Source of the DNA: Brevundimonas sp.
GTDB taxonomy: Bacteria > Pseudomonadota > Alphaproteobacteria > Caulobacterales > Caulobacteraceae
DNA: 64,000 nt
Assembly: GCF_013912005.1 (NCBI RefSeq)
Contig: NZ_JACESB010000012.1
Location: forward strand, 17,608 to 81,607
Direction: 5' to 3'
Every line of letters begins with the position of its first letter. Within the stretch, counting starts at the first letter, position 1. Below the pieces are notes generated by a model. That model saw nothing but the letters and a program-made list of their open reading frames with translations. It was not told where the DNA came from and searched no databases. The translations under genes and the position numbers were made by a program. Shown here in pieces: positions 42,720 to 51,976 of the stretch.

Positions 42720-44345
42720 TCATCCCTCGGCCAGCACCAGTCCCGCCGCCGGCGGCAGGGCGGCTCCGGAACCGGAGGGCAGGTTGACGCTCTCGACCAG
42801 CCGCCAGCCCCGCGGCGGCGCCCACGCCACCGCCTCGCGGCCAAGGTTGAAGGCGCAGAGCAGGCGCTCGCCGCCGAGGATGCGTTCGAAGCAGACCATC
42901 CCTTCCGGGGCCTCAAGCAGGCGCATCTCCCCGCGCGCGAGGGCCGGATGGGCCTTGCGCAGGGCGATCAGGCGGCGGGTGGCGTGGAGCATGGAGGCGG
43001 GGTCCGCCTCCTGCCGGTCGACCGCGAGGTCGACGTGGCGCGGATCCACGGGCAGCCAGGGCCGGCCGGTGGAGAAGCCGGCCTCCGGCGCGTCGGCCTT
43101 CCACGGCATCGGCGTGCGGGCGCCGTCGCGGCCCAGCGTCTGGGGCCAGTTGGCGATGGCCTCGGGATCCTGCAGCCGCTCGAACGGCACCTCCGCCTGC
43201 GGCAGGCCCAGCTCCTCGCCATAGTAGACGAAGACGTTGCCGCGCAGGCACATCAGCAGCAGCATGGCCATCTCGGCGAAGGCGCGGGGATCGCGCTCGC
43301 GGGCCCAGCGCGAGATCGCCCGCGGCGCGTCGTGGTTGGAGAAGGTCCACGAGGGCCAGCCCTGGCCCTCGCGGCCGTGCCAGGCCTCGGCCCCCTGGCG
43401 GACCAGCTGGCACTCCAGCGTCGGGGCGTAGAGGTAGAGAAAGCCGTAGGCGCTGTTCAGCCGGTCGTCCCCGGCGGTGAAGGCCTGCATCTCCCGCTCC
43501 GCGTGGTCGCCCCCGACCTCGGCCACCGAGAAGCGGCCGCCATAGCTGTCGGTCAGGGCGCGGATGCGCTTCAGGAAATCGACGATGGCCGGATGCGACT
43601 GGTTGTGGACCTTGTCCTGGAAGTCGAACGGCCGGGTCCGCTTGCCGCCCGGCGGCAGCGGCGGGTTGTCCCGCAATTGCGGGTCATGCATGGCGAAGTT
43701 GATGGCGTCGAAGCGGAAGCCGTCGACCCCGCGCTCCAGCCAGAAGCGCGCCACGTCCAGCAGGGCGTCCTGCACCGCCGGATTGTGCACGTTCAGCTGC
43801 GGCTGCTCGGGCAGGAAGTTGTGCATGTAGTACTGGCCGCGGCGGGCGTCCCAGGTCCAGGCGGGACCGCCGAACACCGACTGCCAGTTGGTCGGCGGCG
43901 AGCCGTCGGCCCGGGCGTCGGCCCAGACGTACCAGTCGGCCCTGTCGCCGGTGCGGGACTGGCGGCTGTCGCGGAACCAGGGGTGCTGGTCCGAGGTGTG
44001 GGCGAAGACGAGATCGATGATGATGCGCAGCCCCAGCCGGTGCGCCTTCAGCACCAGGGCGTCGAAGTCGGCCAGCGTGCCGAAGATCGGGTCGACGTCG
44101 CAGTAGTCGGCGACGTCGTAGCCGAAATCCTTCATCGGGGAGGTGAAGAAGGGGCTGAGCCAGACGGCGTCCACCCCGAGGGAGGCGATGTGGTCGAGGT
44201 GCTCGGTCACGCCCTTCAGGTCGCCGACGCCGTCGCCGTTGGTGTCGGCGAAGCTGCGCGGATAGACCTGATAGACGACGGCCCCGCGCCACCATTCGGC
44301 GGCGTCGGCTTCGGCGGCGGGGGAGGCGAGAATCTGGGCGGTCAC
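42720..44345 (-). CDS. GH13 alpha-glucosidase
   Basis: The protein is 541 aa and cleaves terminal glucose from short maltodextrins or isomaltose-type sugars. It shows GH13 regions with WWRGAVVYQVYPRSFADTNG, nucleophile Asp213 (GFRFDAINF), acid/base Glu276 (SVAEVGG) and transition-state Asp339 (SNHDAPR). No signal peptide, so it is cytosolic. GTG start overlapping the alpha-amylase stop as GTGA (44342-44345), so the two are coupled. Confidence 0.95.
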   Translation of the reverse strand: MTAQILASPAAEADAAEWWRGAVVYQVYPRSFADTNGDGVGDLKGVTEHLDHIASLGVDAVWLSPFFTSPMKDFGYDVADYCDVDPIFGTLADFDALVLKAHRLGLRIIIDLVFAHTSDQHPWFRDSRQSRTGDRADWYVWADARADGSPPTNWQSVFGGPAWTWDARRGQYYMHNFLPEQPQLNVHNPAVQDALLDVARFWLERGVDGFRFDAINFAMHDPQLRDNPPLPPGGKRTRPFDFQDKVHNQSHPAIVDFLKRIRALTDSYGGRFSVAEVGGDHAEREMQAFTAGDDRLNSAYGFLYLYAPTLECQLVRQGAEAWHGREGQGWPSWTFSNHDAPRAISRWARERDPRAFAEMAMLLLMCLRGNVFVYYGEELGLPQAEVPFERLQDPEAIANWPQTLGRDGARTPMPWKADAPEAGFSTGRPWLPVDPRHVDLAVDRQEADPASMLHATRRLIALRKAHPALARGEMRLLEAPEGMVCFERILGGERLLCAFNLGREAVAWAPPRGWRLVESVNLPSGSGAALPPAAGLVLAEG

Positions 44346-46153
44346 TCGGAGCCTTCTGAAACGCAGACGACATAGCCCAGGGCGGGCACGGAGACGGAGA
44401 CCGCCCCCGGGGCGGCGGCGCGGGAGGGACAGTGCCCCAGCGCGGCGCGCCAGGCGAGGGAGTCGACCTCCACCGGCACGTTGACGTCGCGCGGGGCGGT
44501 CGAGGTGTTGAAGACGACGAGGGTTTCGCCGGCCGCGTCGAGGCGCGAGAGGGCGAGGACGCCCGGCTCCTGGTCGGCGACGCGCACCCGCACCTCGCCG
44601 CGGCGCAGGCGGGGATCGGCGGCGCGGACCCGGGCCATCTCCGCGATGCGCCGGTACATGTCGGCGTTGGTATCAAAGGGGCCGGCGGCGGAGCCGATGC
44701 GGCGGTCGTCGGCGTAGGCGGCGACACGGGTCTCGAACATGTCCTGGCGGGCGCGGCGGTCGTCGCCGTCGCCGGTGAAACCCTGCTCGTCGCCATAGTA
44801 GATCACCGGCACGCCGCGGCCCAGCAGGACCAGGGCGTGGGCCAGGGTCGCGCGGTCCAGCAGTTCGGCGTCGGAGACGTCGGGCATGGCGTTCAGGATC
44901 AGGTGGCCGATGCGGCCCATGTCGTGGTTGCCGGTGAAGGTCGGCAGCCGGCGCGCCGTCTCCACCCCGCCGGCGTAGATGGCGTCCTCCATCAGCAGGT
45001 AGCCCATGGCGTCGGGGTGCTGGACGCCCGTGACCATGTTCTGGACGACGCGCTGATAGGCGAAGTCGAGCACCGTCGGCAGGCCGTCGACGACCGTGTG
45101 CATGGCCGCCGCGCCCGACTGGAAGTCGTAGGTCTCGCCGAAGATGTGGAAGTTCGGAATGCCGCGGGCCCGGGCGCGCTCGAGGATGGCCGGGACGAAG
45201 GCCTGCCAGAACTCCGGATTGACGTGGCGGGCGGTGTCGATGCGGAAGCCGTCGATCCCGTAGTCGTCGATCCAGGCGCCGTAGACGTCGATGAAGCCCT
45301 CGATCACGCGCGGGTGCTCGGTGAACAGGTCGTCGAGCCCGGCGAAGTCGCCGTCCATGCGGGCCTCGCCGTACCAGGCGCTGTTGCCGCGATTGTGGTA
45401 GAGGCCGACGTCGTTCAGCCAGGCCGGGACCTTGACCGTCTCCTCGCCGGCGGGGACGTACGGCGTGTACGCGTAGTCGGGGCGCGTCAGGGTCGAGAAG
45501 TCGCTCCCGGGCTCGCCGGTGAAGCCGGGGTTGATCGGCTGGCCGTCCAGGCCCCCGCGGCGCTGGTACGGATAGTCGCCCTTCCAGCGGTAGCCGCAGT
45601 CGTTCTCCGGGCATTCCCGATAGCGGATGACGTCGGCCGTGTGGTTGATGACGATGTCCAGATAGACCTTCATCCCGCGGGCATGGGCCGCCTCCACCAG
45701 GGCGCGGAAGTCGTCATTGGTCCCGAAATGCGGATCGATCCGGGTGAAGTCGGTGATCCAGTAGCCGTGGTAGGCGGCGCTCTCGTGGCCCGGCGGCCCC
45801 TGCACCGCCTTGTTGACGAAGGGCGGGGCGATCCACAGGGCGGTGACGCCGAGGCCCTGCAGATAGTCGAGCCGCCCCGTCAGGCCGGCGAGGTCGCCGC
45901 CGTGGTAGAAGCCGGGGTCGGCCGGATCATGGCCCGTCACGAGCCGGTCGCCCGCGAGCCCGCCGCGATCGTTCGAAGGGTCGCCGTTGGCGAAACGGTC
46001 GGGCAGCAGGAAGTAGATGACCTCGTCCTCGGGCAGCCGGTCGCGCAGACCGGAGCCGGGCGACTGGGCCCCCGCCGGCGCCGCGAACGCCGCCGCCGCG
46101 GCGGCGATCATGAGCGCGCGTGAGACGCGCGACGGCCGGAACCGTGCGGGCAT
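44342..46153 (-). CDS. Exported GH13 alpha-amylase (cyclomaltodextrinase-like)
   Basis: The protein is 603 aa with a signal peptide (VSRALMIAAAAAAFAAPAGA). Catalytic residues: Asp306 (GFRIDTARH), Glu340 (HIFGETYDF) and Asp411 (FTGNHDMGR). Region I reads VYLDIVINHTADV. The start IYFLLPDRFANGDPSNDRGG is typical of periplasmic alpha-amylases in TBDR-linked loci. The C-terminal beta-sandwich contains LVVFNTSTAPRDV. It should cut imported oligosaccharides in the periplasm. First gene of the alpha-amylase/GH13 operon, divergent from the TBDR with 288 bases between. Confidence 0.95.
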   Translation of the reverse strand: MPARFRPSRVSRALMIAAAAAAFAAPAGAQSPGSGLRDRLPEDEVIYFLLPDRFANGDPSNDRGGLAGDRLVTGHDPADPGFYHGGDLAGLTGRLDYLQGLGVTALWIAPPFVNKAVQGPPGHESAAYHGYWITDFTRIDPHFGTNDDFRALVEAAHARGMKVYLDIVINHTADVIRYRECPENDCGYRWKGDYPYQRRGGLDGQPINPGFTGEPGSDFSTLTRPDYAYTPYVPAGEETVKVPAWLNDVGLYHNRGNSAWYGEARMDGDFAGLDDLFTEHPRVIEGFIDVYGAWIDDYGIDGFRIDTARHVNPEFWQAFVPAILERARARGIPNFHIFGETYDFQSGAAAMHTVVDGLPTVLDFAYQRVVQNMVTGVQHPDAMGYLLMEDAIYAGGVETARRLPTFTGNHDMGRIGHLILNAMPDVSDAELLDRATLAHALVLLGRGVPVIYYGDEQGFTGDGDDRRARQDMFETRVAAYADDRRIGSAAGPFDTNADMYRRIAEMARVRAADPRLRRGEVRVRVADQEPGVLALSRLDAAGETLVVFNTSTAPRDVNVPVEVDSLAWRAALGHCPSRAAAPGAVSVSVPALGYVVCVSEGSE

Positions 46154-46199
46154 GGGGTGTCCTCCAGGCGTCCCCGGACGTCGTGGCCCGATGGATCAG

Positions 46200-46217
46200 T
46201 TTGCAAGATTTTGCAGC
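46200..46217. promoter_or_regulatory. TGCAA-GATT-TTGCA palindrome near the alpha-amylase start
   Basis: The perfect 5-4-5 inverted repeat TGCAAGATTTTGCA lies at 46202-46215, inside two TTTGCA direct copies. It is 47 bases before the alpha-amylase ATG. It shares half-sites with 41663-41682 and 46357-46381. Candidate LacI-family operator. Confidence 0.5.
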
Positions 46218-46356
46218 GCGGGCGGTTTCTGTCAATCCGGCGAGGCGACCCGCCAGAAATGCGGCCGGAACACTGGTCTCCCCCGGATTCGCAACCCTGA
46301 AGCGCGCCGTGTGCGTCACATTTCCGCCACGGTGCGGGGTCGGCGCGGCGGAGTCG

Positions 46357-46381
46357 CTTGCATGGGTGCAAGAAGTTTGCA
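46357..46381. promoter_or_regulatory. Overlapping CTTGCA/TGCAAG palindromes upstream of the maltodextrin TBDR
   Basis: CTTGCATGGGTGCAAG (46357-46372) is a perfect 6-4-6 inverted repeat. It overlaps TGCAAGAAGTTTGCA (46367-46381), a perfect 5-5-5 repeat, and another TTTGC follows at 46386. Located 60-85 bases before the TBDR start. Best operator candidate for the LacI-family regulator. Apart from these sites the 288-base gap (46154-46441) holds no gene. Confidence 0.55.
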
Positions 46382-46441
46382 TAACTTTGCGATGACGCTG
46401 GACGCTTCCACAGAAATGCGCCGGCTCCAGGGAGGATTGAG

Positions 46442-49246
46442 ATGAGAACCCAGGTGACCCCGCGCGCGCGCCTTCTCGGCGGAGCCGCGCTCAGCGTTTT
46501 CGGCCTTCTGGCCCTCGCCGGCGCAGCGCAGGCGCAGACTCCGCCGCCGCCGCAGGACGAGCCGTCCGAGATCGGCGAGATCATCGTCACCGGCATCCGC
46601 GGCTCGATCGAGAGCTCGATCGCCGAGAAGCGCGGGAACTCCTCGATCGTCGAGGTCGTCACCGCCGAGGACATCGGCAAGCTGCCGGACGTGTCGATCG
46701 CCGAATCGCTGGCCCGCCTGCCGGGCCTGGCCACGCAGCGTCTGGACGGCCGGGCGCAGATGATCTCCATCCGCGGCCTGGCCCCGGACTTCACCAGCTC
46801 GCTTCTGAACGGCCGCGAGCAGGTCTCCTCGGGCGACAACCGCGGCGTCGAGTTCGACCAGTATCCCTCGGAGCTGCTGGGCAGCGTTCTGGTCTACAAG
46901 ACTCCGGATGCGGCCCTGATCGGCCAGGGCCTGGCCGGCACCGCCGACCTGCGCACCATCCGGCCGCTGGAGTACGGCCGGCAGGCGATCGCGCTGAACG
47001 CCCGCTACGAGTGGAACGATTACGGTGCGCTGAACTCGGGCACCGAGGACACCGGCCAGCGCTATTCGATCAGCTATATCGACCAGTTCATGGACGACAC
47101 CCTGGGCGTGGTGCTGGGCTACGCCCACATGTCGACGCCCTACCAGGCCGAGCGCTTCAACGCCTGGGGCTATCCGAACTACTCGGACGGCAACCTGCTG
47201 ATCGGCGGCGCCAAGCCCTATGTCCAGTCCAGCGAGCTGGTCCGTGACGGCTATCTCGCCACCGTCGAATACCGACCGAATGACCGCTGGCGCTCGACCT
47301 TCGACGCCTTCTATTCCGAGTTCGACAACACCCAGATCCTGCGCGGCATCGAGTTCCCGCTGGCCTGGGGCGGCGGGGCGGAGTCGGTGGCGGGCGCCTG
47401 CGCCGCCAGCGGCGGCGCCCAGACCGCCACCTGCCGCCCCGGTCCGTCGCTGCGGCCGGGATACACGGTCGAGGACGGCGTCATCGTCGCCGGCACCTGG
47501 GACAATGTGAAGGGCGTGGTGCGCAACGACGGCAACCGCCGCACCGCCGAGCTGACCTCGGTGGGCTGGAACAACCAGTTCCAGCTGACCGACGCCTGGA
47601 CCGCCAACTTCGACCTCAGCTATTCGAAGGCCGACCGCACCGACGTGGTGCTGGAAACCTACTCGGGCACCGGGCGGAACGTCACCGGGGCGCTCGACAC
47701 GCTGAGCTTCGTGACGACGCCGGAAGGGACCACCTTCACGCCCAACCTGGACTATTCGGACCCGTCGCTGATCCTGCTCACCAGCCCCCAGGGCTGGGGA
47801 GTCCCTCCCGGCGGCCAGGACGGCTTCATCAACAGCCCGACGACGATCGACGAACTGACCAGCGCCCGCGTCGACTTCGCCCGTGACATCGACAATGGCG
47901 GGCCGTTCAGCCGGATCGCCTTCGGCTTCAATCTGACCAGCCGCGACAAGGAGCTGGACCTCGAGCGCTATTACCTGTCGCTGGACGCCAACGTCGCGGA
48001 CCCGACCCACAGCACCAGCGTGCCGATCCCGAGCGAATACCTGCTGGAGCCGACCGACCTGACCTATCTCGGCCTCGGACCGATGGTCAGCTACGATCCC
48101 TTCGCCCTGATCGACAGCGGCATCTACACCCTGATCGCGCCGCAGGATGACAACTTCCTGGCCTTCGGCTGGGCCGTCTCGGAAGAGGTCTTCACCGGCT
48201 ACTGGAAGGCGGACATCGACAGCGAGCTGTTCGGCGCCCCGGTCACCGGGAACATGGGCTTCCAGGTGGTGCGCACCGAGCAGAGCTCGGACGGCACGGT
48301 CGCCTCGGGCGACCCGGCGGTGCCGGTCGCCCGCTCCGACGGCGACGACTACATCTACGTGCTCCCGAGCGCGAACCTGTCGTTCGAGGTCGCCGAAAAC
48401 CTGTTCTTCCGGCTCGGCGCGGCGCGAGAGATGGCCCGGCCGCGGATGGATCAGATGCGCGCGTCCATCAACATCGACTACAACGCCGGCTTCGCCAACA
48501 ACACCTCCCTCACCGCGTCTCCGTGGGACGGATCGGGCGGCAATCCGCGCCTGCGGCCGTGGATCGCCAACGCCCTGGACGTCTCGATCGAGAAGTACTT
48601 CGGCCGCCGCGGCTACGTCTCGCTCGCCGGATTCTACAAGGATCTGGAAAGCTACATCTACGACCAGGAGACGCTGACCGACTTCACCGGCTACCCGGTG
48701 ATCAGCGGGCCGGAGCCGGTCCTCCGCCAGGGCTATCTGTCGGTCCCGCAGAATGGCGAAGGCGGGGTCATCCAGGGGCTGGAGTTCGCCCTGTCGGTGC
48801 CGTTCGACATCCTGTGGCAGCCGCTGGAGGGCTTCGGCATGACCTTCAGCGCCTCGCTCACCGACAGCGACATCGTGCCGAACCCCGGCAGCCCGTCCAC
48901 GCCGCTGCCCGGCCTGTCGGAGAAGGTCGGCAACCTGACGGTCTACTATGAGCGCGCCGGCTTCCAGGCCCGGATCTCGAACCGCTACCGGTCGGAGTTC
49001 CTCGGCGAACTGTCCGGCGTCGGCACCGACCGCATCCAGCGCATGGTGGACGAGGAGAACGTGGTCGACGCCCAGGTCGGTTACGAGTTCCAGTCCGGCC
49101 CGATGGAAGGCCTGTCGATCCTCGCCCAGGTCAACAACCTGACCGACGAGCCGTTCAAGACCTTCGAGAACAACGACGACCGCCGGGTCATCGACCACCA
49201 GCAGTACGGCCGCACCTTCCTCGTCGGCCTGAACTACCGCTACTGA
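46442..49246 (+). CDS. TonB-dependent receptor for maltodextrins (MalA-like)
   Basis: The protein is 934 aa in the outer membrane. Signal peptide up to AGAAQAQ; plug with EIGEIIVTGIRGSIESSIAE, VVTAEDIGKLPDVSIAESLA and QMISIRGLAPDFTSSLLNGR; then the 22-strand barrel ending in LVGLNYRY. This plug pattern is the carbohydrate-receptor type abundant in Caulobacter and Sphingomonas. Its place among alpha-amylase, glucosidases and the LacI regulator makes maltodextrin import the likely role. Two or three palindromes precede it and a strong terminator follows (49268-49297). Confidence 0.93.
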   Translation: MRTQVTPRARLLGGAALSVFGLLALAGAAQAQTPPPPQDEPSEIGEIIVTGIRGSIESSIAEKRGNSSIVEVVTAEDIGKLPDVSIAESLARLPGLATQRLDGRAQMISIRGLAPDFTSSLLNGREQVSSGDNRGVEFDQYPSELLGSVLVYKTPDAALIGQGLAGTADLRTIRPLEYGRQAIALNARYEWNDYGALNSGTEDTGQRYSISYIDQFMDDTLGVVLGYAHMSTPYQAERFNAWGYPNYSDGNLLIGGAKPYVQSSELVRDGYLATVEYRPNDRWRSTFDAFYSEFDNTQILRGIEFPLAWGGGAESVAGACAASGGAQTATCRPGPSLRPGYTVEDGVIVAGTWDNVKGVVRNDGNRRTAELTSVGWNNQFQLTDAWTANFDLSYSKADRTDVVLETYSGTGRNVTGALDTLSFVTTPEGTTFTPNLDYSDPSLILLTSPQGWGVPPGGQDGFINSPTTIDELTSARVDFARDIDNGGPFSRIAFGFNLTSRDKELDLERYYLSLDANVADPTHSTSVPIPSEYLLEPTDLTYLGLGPMVSYDPFALIDSGIYTLIAPQDDNFLAFGWAVSEEVFTGYWKADIDSELFGAPVTGNMGFQVVRTEQSSDGTVASGDPAVPVARSDGDDYIYVLPSANLSFEVAENLFFRLGAAREMARPRMDQMRASINIDYNAGFANNTSLTASPWDGSGGNPRLRPWIANALDVSIEKYFGRRGYVSLAGFYKDLESYIYDQETLTDFTGYPVISGPEPVLRQGYLSVPQNGEGGVIQGLEFALSVPFDILWQPLEGFGMTFSASLTDSDIVPNPGSPSTPLPGLSEKVGNLTVYYERAGFQARISNRYRSEFLGELSGVGTDRIQRMVDEENVVDAQVGYEFQSGPMEGLSILAQVNNLTDEPFKTFENNDDRRVIDHQQYGRTFLVGLNYRY

Positions 49247-49267
49247 CCGGACGGACCGGTGAGATGC

Positions 49268-49297
49268 AGGGCCGCTCCGGGAGACCGGGGCGGCCCT
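49268..49297 (+). terminator. Intrinsic terminator after the maltodextrin TBDR
   Basis: AGGGCCGC and GCGGCCCT form an 8-bp outer stem (49268-49275, 49290-49297), extended by inner pairing of CCGG with CCGG, and followed by CGCCTTTTCC. It separates the receptor from the sugar MFS gene. Confidence 0.75.
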
Positions 49298-49428
49298 CGC
49301 CTTTTCCACCCCCGCGGGCCACTTTTGGTTACGGCGGAACGCAAAGCGCTGGACGCGAGCGTCGCCGGATGGAAGCAAGGGCGCTGGAGAAGGCCGCGCG
49401 CGCTTGACGCAGGCCGCCGGGGAGAGAC

Positions 49429-50730
49429 ATGACCGACACCACAGCTTCGCCGCCGTCGCGCACCCAGGGCACGGGCCTCGCCTTCGCCTATGTGACGACC
49501 CTGTTCTTCGCCTGGGGCTTCGCCACCTCGCTGATTGACCCGCTGATCGCGGCGGTGCGCAAGGTGTTCGACCTGAGCACGGCCGAGGCCATGCTGACCG
49601 CCTCGGCCTGGTTCATCGCCTACGCTGTCGTCTCGGTGCCCGCCGCCGCCGTGCTCGGCAAACTGGGCTACAGCCGCTCGATCATCTCGGCCCTGGCGGT
49701 GATGGTGCTCGGCTGCCTCCTCGTGCCGCTGGCCACGATCGTCGACTGGTACCCCGGCGTGCTGATCGCCCTGTTCGTCATCGCCTCGGGGGTGACCCTG
49801 CTGCAGGTGGCCGCCAACCCGCTGGTGGCGGCGCTCGGCTCGCGCAAGAGCTCGCACGCCCGCCTGAACTTCTCGCAGTTCTTCAACTCGCTCGGCACCA
49901 CGGTCGGCCCGTGGCTCGGCTCCACGGTGCTGCTGACCGGCGGCGTGTTCGCCGCCGGCGCAGTCGTCACCGCGGCCACCCGCGACGAGTCGCTGCGCAG
50001 CATCGACTTCGCCTTCCTGGCGCTGGGCGGCTTCTTCGCCGTCGTGGCCTTCTTCATCTTCACCGCCCGCAAGAAGATCAACGCGGCGGCGGCCGGGGCG
50101 GACGAGGGCGGCGGCGTGGCCTCGCCGCTCAAGGCCTTCGGCTCGAAGTGGGCCCTCTTCGGCGCCCTCGCCATCTTCATCTACGTCGGCTCGGAAGTGA
50201 CCATCGGCGGCCTGCTGACCAACTTCCTGCACAGCCCGACCATCCTGAACATTCCCGAGGCCGACGCCGGCCGCATGGTCAGCCTGTACTGGGGCGGGGC
50301 CATGGTCGGCCGCTTCATCGGCGCCCTGCTGCTGACCCGCGTCCGCGCGGGCGTGCTGCTGACGGTCAACACGACCATCGCCGCCGTGCTCTGCCTCGTG
50401 GTCACCCAGACCACCGGCGAGACCGCGGCCTACGCCGCCATCGCGGTCGGCTTCTTCAACTCGATCATGTTCCCGACCATCTTCACCCTGACGCTGGAGC
50501 GGTCGGGCGCGCCGGCCTCGGCGACCTCGGGCCTGCTGTGCACCGCCATCGTCGGCGGCGCCGTGCTGCCCTACATCGCCGGCCATCTGGTCGACGACGC
50601 CGCGGCGGTGTTCAACCCGGCCTTCTTCGTGCCGCTGGCCGGCTACGTCCTTCTCACCGTGTTCGCGATCGCCTGCGCCCGCTCCAAGGCCCGCGACGGC
50701 GACGTGGTGGCGGCGCCCGCCTCGCACTGA
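49429..50730 (+). CDS. FucP/GluP-type sugar MFS transporter
   Basis: The protein is 433 aa with 12 membrane helices. N-terminal TLFFAWGFATSLIDPLIAAV and the helix 4-5 segment VTLLQVAANPLVAALGSRKSS are FucP-family signatures; RLNFSQFFNSLGTTVGPWLG is also typical. It probably imports glucose freed in the periplasm by the amylase and glucosidases, a role GluP-like transporters play in related bacteria. ATG at 49429. Strong terminator after it (50752-50782). Separate promoter likely, since a terminator precedes it. Confidence 0.92.
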   Translation: MTDTTASPPSRTQGTGLAFAYVTTLFFAWGFATSLIDPLIAAVRKVFDLSTAEAMLTASAWFIAYAVVSVPAAAVLGKLGYSRSIISALAVMVLGCLLVPLATIVDWYPGVLIALFVIASGVTLLQVAANPLVAALGSRKSSHARLNFSQFFNSLGTTVGPWLGSTVLLTGGVFAAGAVVTAATRDESLRSIDFAFLALGGFFAVVAFFIFTARKKINAAAAGADEGGGVASPLKAFGSKWALFGALAIFIYVGSEVTIGGLLTNFLHSPTILNIPEADAGRMVSLYWGGAMVGRFIGALLLTRVRAGVLLTVNTTIAAVLCLVVTQTTGETAAYAAIAVGFFNSIMFPTIFTLTLERSGAPASATSGLLCTAIVGGAVLPYIAGHLVDDAAAVFNPAFFVPLAGYVLLTVFAIACARSKARDGDVVAAPASH

Positions 50731-50751
50731 GCCGGCGCGCACCGGGACCGC

Positions 50752-50782
50752 AGGGCCGCCGGGGGCATCCCCCGGCGGCCCT
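50752..50782 (+). terminator. Very strong hairpin terminator after the sugar MFS gene
   Basis: AGGGCCGCCGGGGG (50752-50765) and CCCCCGGCGGCCCT (50769-50782) are perfect 14-bp complements around a 3-base CAT loop, 21 bases after the stop codon. It marks the boundary between the maltodextrin locus and the glutamate locus. Confidence 0.75.
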
Positions 50783-50875
50783 TGTGCGTCCGGCGCACCG
50801 GCCGCGACACGCCCGCGCGATCGACGGGCGCCGGGCGCGAACCCCATTCCCGCAGGGCATATACCCGGGCGGATC

Positions 50876-50889
50876 GCGCAATATTGCGC
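50876..50889. promoter_or_regulatory. 14-bp perfect palindrome upstream of the LysR gene
   Basis: GCGCAATATTGCGC reads the same on both strands and lies 102-116 bases before the LysR ATG. Candidate regulator-binding site (LysR-type autoregulation). No other strong signal was seen in the 261-base gap 50731-50991 apart from the terminator. Confidence 0.5.
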
Positions 50890-50991
50890 ACTGCTGATGC
50901 GTGATAATCCCCGCGGGGGCGCCTGCGGCGCCGGGAGTCCATCAGGGGGAACGAGGTCGCCGCAGCTGGCGGCCCCGGCTGAGCAAACACA

Positions 50992-51885
50992 ATGAAGTTT
51001 CGGCACATCGAGGTATTCCACGCCGTCTACCAGACGGGATCGGTCACCGGCGCGGCCCGCGCGCTCCACGTTTCGCAGCCGTCCGTCAGCAAGGTCCTCG
51101 GGCACGCCGAGGATCAGCTGGGCTTCAAGCTGTTCGAGCGGGTCAAGGGGCGACTGACGCCAACGCGGGAGGCGGACGCCCTCTACCGCACGGTGGACGA
51201 GATCTACGGACAGATGGCGTCCCTCGACACCATGGCCGACAACCTCCGGCGGGGAACGGGGGGCCATATCCGCCTGGGAGTCACCCCGACCCTGGGTCTC
51301 GGGGTGGCGCCCGATGCGATCGCGCGTTTCCGGGGCGCTCATCCCGACGTCGCCTTCGACATCCGGACCCTGAACCACGACGAGGTGCGGGGCGCTCTCA
51401 TCGCGATGGAGTGCGACATCGCCGTGAGCTACGATTCTCCCCGGCACCCGCGTCTCGCGTCGACAGCGATCGGCAGCGGCGAACTGGGCATGCTGTACAG
51501 ACGATGCGACATGCCCGACGCCCCGGCGCGGATCGACTTCGACCTGCTGCAGTCAAAGGACTGGATCGCGCTCGCCGCCGACGGCTGGGTCGCCCAGACC
51601 TGCGCCCAGGAGATCGAGCGCCGCAGGCTGCGTCTGAACGCAGTCGTCTCGGTGCGGACCTACTATGTCGCCGCAGCCCTGGTCGCGCGTGGCGTCGGCG
51701 TCACGGTCATGGACCAGCACTCGGCCCAGGCCTGCCTCACGCCCGAGATGGCGTTCCGCCCGTTCATCGAGCCGCTCCCGCTGACGATGTACTGCATCTA
51801 CCTCCAGGACCGGCCGCCATCGAAGATGATCGGGAAGTTCATCGACGTCCTGCGCCGCGAGATCGCGCAGCCGCCGCCTCCATAA
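50992..51885 (+). CDS. LysR-family regulator (DgcR-like) of the D-glutamate genes
   Basis: The protein is 297 aa. N-terminal winged HTH (FRHIEVFHAVYQTGSVTGAA, then LHVSQPSVSKVLGHAEDQLG) and a LysR substrate-binding domain (HIRLGVTPTLGLGVAPDAIARF). It sits 91 bases upstream of dgcN-dgcA on the same strand, the arrangement in which DgcR activates D-glutamate catabolism in marine proteobacteria. The effector is probably D-glutamate, but that is inferred from context. The co-directional layout is less common than the divergent LysR layout. Confidence 0.88.
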   Translation: MKFRHIEVFHAVYQTGSVTGAARALHVSQPSVSKVLGHAEDQLGFKLFERVKGRLTPTREADALYRTVDEIYGQMASLDTMADNLRRGTGGHIRLGVTPTLGLGVAPDAIARFRGAHPDVAFDIRTLNHDEVRGALIAMECDIAVSYDSPRHPRLASTAIGSGELGMLYRRCDMPDAPARIDFDLLQSKDWIALAADGWVAQTCAQEIERRRLRLNAVVSVRTYYVAAALVARGVGVTVMDQHSAQACLTPEMAFRPFIEPLPLTMYCIYLQDRPPSKMIGKFIDVLRREIAQPPPP

Positions 51886-51976
51886 CCCGCAGGTATGAAT
51901 CCGCCTCAAAACAGCAGTATGCGCGGCCGGCGCGATATCTGAGGGTTCGGTCGACGACATCGCCCGAAGGCCTCAC

